Source of the DNA: Variovorax paradoxus_P
GTDB taxonomy: Bacteria; Pseudomonadota; Gammaproteobacteria; Burkholderiales; Burkholderiaceae_C
DNA: 64,000 nt
Strand: one strand, 5' to 3'
NCBI RefSeq assembly: GCF_050627025.1
Contig: NZ_CP192472.1
Both the position numbers and the translations under genes were made by a program. The notes under the pieces were generated by a model. That model had not been told where the DNA came from. It saw nothing but the letters and a program-made list of their open reading frames with translations, and did no database searches. This document shows, piece by piece, positions 63,470 to 64,000 of this stretch. The number at the start of each line of letters is the position of its first letter. Positions within the stretch are counted from its first letter, which is position 1.

Positions 63470-63829
63470 TCAGCCGCGAAGCCATGGGCGGGGACCGCCC
63501 ATGACATGGACATGGAGATGGTGAACCTCCTGCCCGCCCTCGGTGCCGGTGTTGATGACAACGCGCCAGCCGCCCTCCGGATAGGGCCTGCAGCCCTGCT
63601 CCAGCGCCAGCTTGGGGGCGAGCGTCATGATCTTGCCCATCAGCGCTGCGTCGTCAGGCGTGAGCTGTGCCATGGAGGCGATGTGCTTCTTGGGCACCAG
63701 CATGAAATGCACCGGCGCCCAGGGCGCGATGTCGTGAAAACCGAACAGTTCGTCGTCTTCGTAGACCTTGCGCGAGGGGATCTTGCCTTCGATGATTTTG
63801 CAGAAGACGCAGTTCGGATCAGATGACAT
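63470..63829 (-). CDS. HIT family nucleotide-binding protein (HinT-like)
   Basis: The 119-residue protein has CVFCKIIEGKIPSRKVYEDDE and the histidine triad HLHVHVMGG, the HinT signature (HxHxHxx). HinT hydrolyses adenosine phosphoramidates and acyl-adenylates. The start overlaps the upstream membrane-protein gene by 11 bases. HIT-tatA-tatB-tatC is a conserved arrangement in betaproteobacteria. Confidence 0.92.
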   Translation of the reverse strand: MSSDPNCVFCKIIEGKIPSRKVYEDDELFGFHDIAPWAPVHFMLVPKKHIASMAQLTPDDAALMGKIMTLAPKLALEQGCRPYPEGGWRVVINTGTEGGQEVHHLHVHVMGGPRPWLRG

Positions 63830-64000
63830 CTTTGGGTTCCATGGGACGGCCGTCGTTCATGCGGATCATGCCTTTCACGATCCGGTACAGAAACCACAGC
63901 GAAATCAGGCTCCAGGCGATCCAGCCGGGCACCAGAAACAGCAGCCAGAGCCACGACGTGACCACGTAAAGCAAGCCGGCCCACACCACCGACCGGATGC
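63819..64000 (-). CDS. Small membrane protein, C-terminal part, DUF4870-like (cut by window edge)
   Basis: The minus strand from the window edge reads without interruption into TGA 63821-63819, giving at least 60 residues: VVWAGLLYVVTSWLWLLFLV, then GWIAWSLISLWFLYRIVKG, then MNDGRPM. Two hydrophobic helices and a basic RIVKGMIRM segment recall the small DUF4870 membrane family. The N-terminus lies outside the window, so length and start are unknown. Confidence 0.7.
   Translation of the reverse strand, partial: IRSVVWAGLLYVVTSWLWLLFLVPGWIAWSLISLWFLYRIVKGMIRMNDGRPMEPKDVI

Overview
The window is GC-rich chromosomal DNA from a betaproteobacterium. The ring-1,2-epoxidase type phenylacetate cluster, the petABC-sspA-sspB block, the tatABC-HIT block and the overall protein style fit Comamonadaceae, most likely Variovorax; this is inferred from gene content, not from a search. 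Genes are tightly packed, with many 4-base (ATGA/GTGA) and 1-base (TGATG) start/stop overlaps.

1-18 kb: an SDR gene behind paired palindromes, then the phenylacetyl-CoA catabolon. paaY and a TetR regulator (paaR) run leftward. paaG-I-K-A-B-C-D-E run rightward from a promoter carrying a TetR-style palindrome, and continue through a branched-chain-type ABC importer (binding protein, permease, a permease-ATPase fusion, second ATPase) into paaZ and another SDR. paaF, paaH and paaJ are not in the window. Two membrane-protein genes (methyltransferase-like, CPBP protease) follow.

18-29 kb: a thinly coding stretch with a small membrane protein and a large inverted repeat. Next comes a leftward operon: peptide-type ABC importer, D-serine-deaminase-like PLP enzyme, RpiR regulator and N-acyl-D-amino-acid deacylase. 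A RidA-family gene diverges from it across a promoter region holding two near-identical operator-like sites. I read this as a D-amino-acid or D-aminoacyl-compound scavenging unit with built-in enamine/imine detoxification.

29-41 kb: housekeeping genes: a ClpP paralogue, lolD and a lolC/E permease, a conserved unknown plus recJ, a stress-type SDR, a DUF1275 protein, a W-x-x-G-x-W repeat protein, tRNA-Thr(UGU), sspB, sspA and the cytochrome bc1 operon petABC.

41-56.5 kb: an exopolysaccharide/capsule locus in two convergent arms. The rightward arm is a YjbE/GfcA-like secreted peptide, a YjbF/GfcB lipoprotein and a 1015-residue protein that appears to fuse GfcC (YjbG) to GfcD (YjbH). The leftward arm is wza-wzb-wzc, a priming sugar transferase, a pyruvyl transferase, a GT4 glycosyltransferase, a secreted clan-A glycosidase and a flippase; a PAP2 phosphatase lies upstream. 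Together the arms carry every named part of the group 4 capsule export set (gfcABCDE-etp-etk), but no Wzy polymerase is visible.

56.5-64 kb: mscL, pdxA, a NIF3-family protein, an MHS-type MFS transporter, a membrane-anchored PDZ serine protease, tatC-tatB-tatA, a HIT protein and a truncated small membrane protein at the right edge. A REP-like palindromic repeat family occurs in three intra-operon gaps. I saw no CRISPR array, insertion sequence or rRNA.
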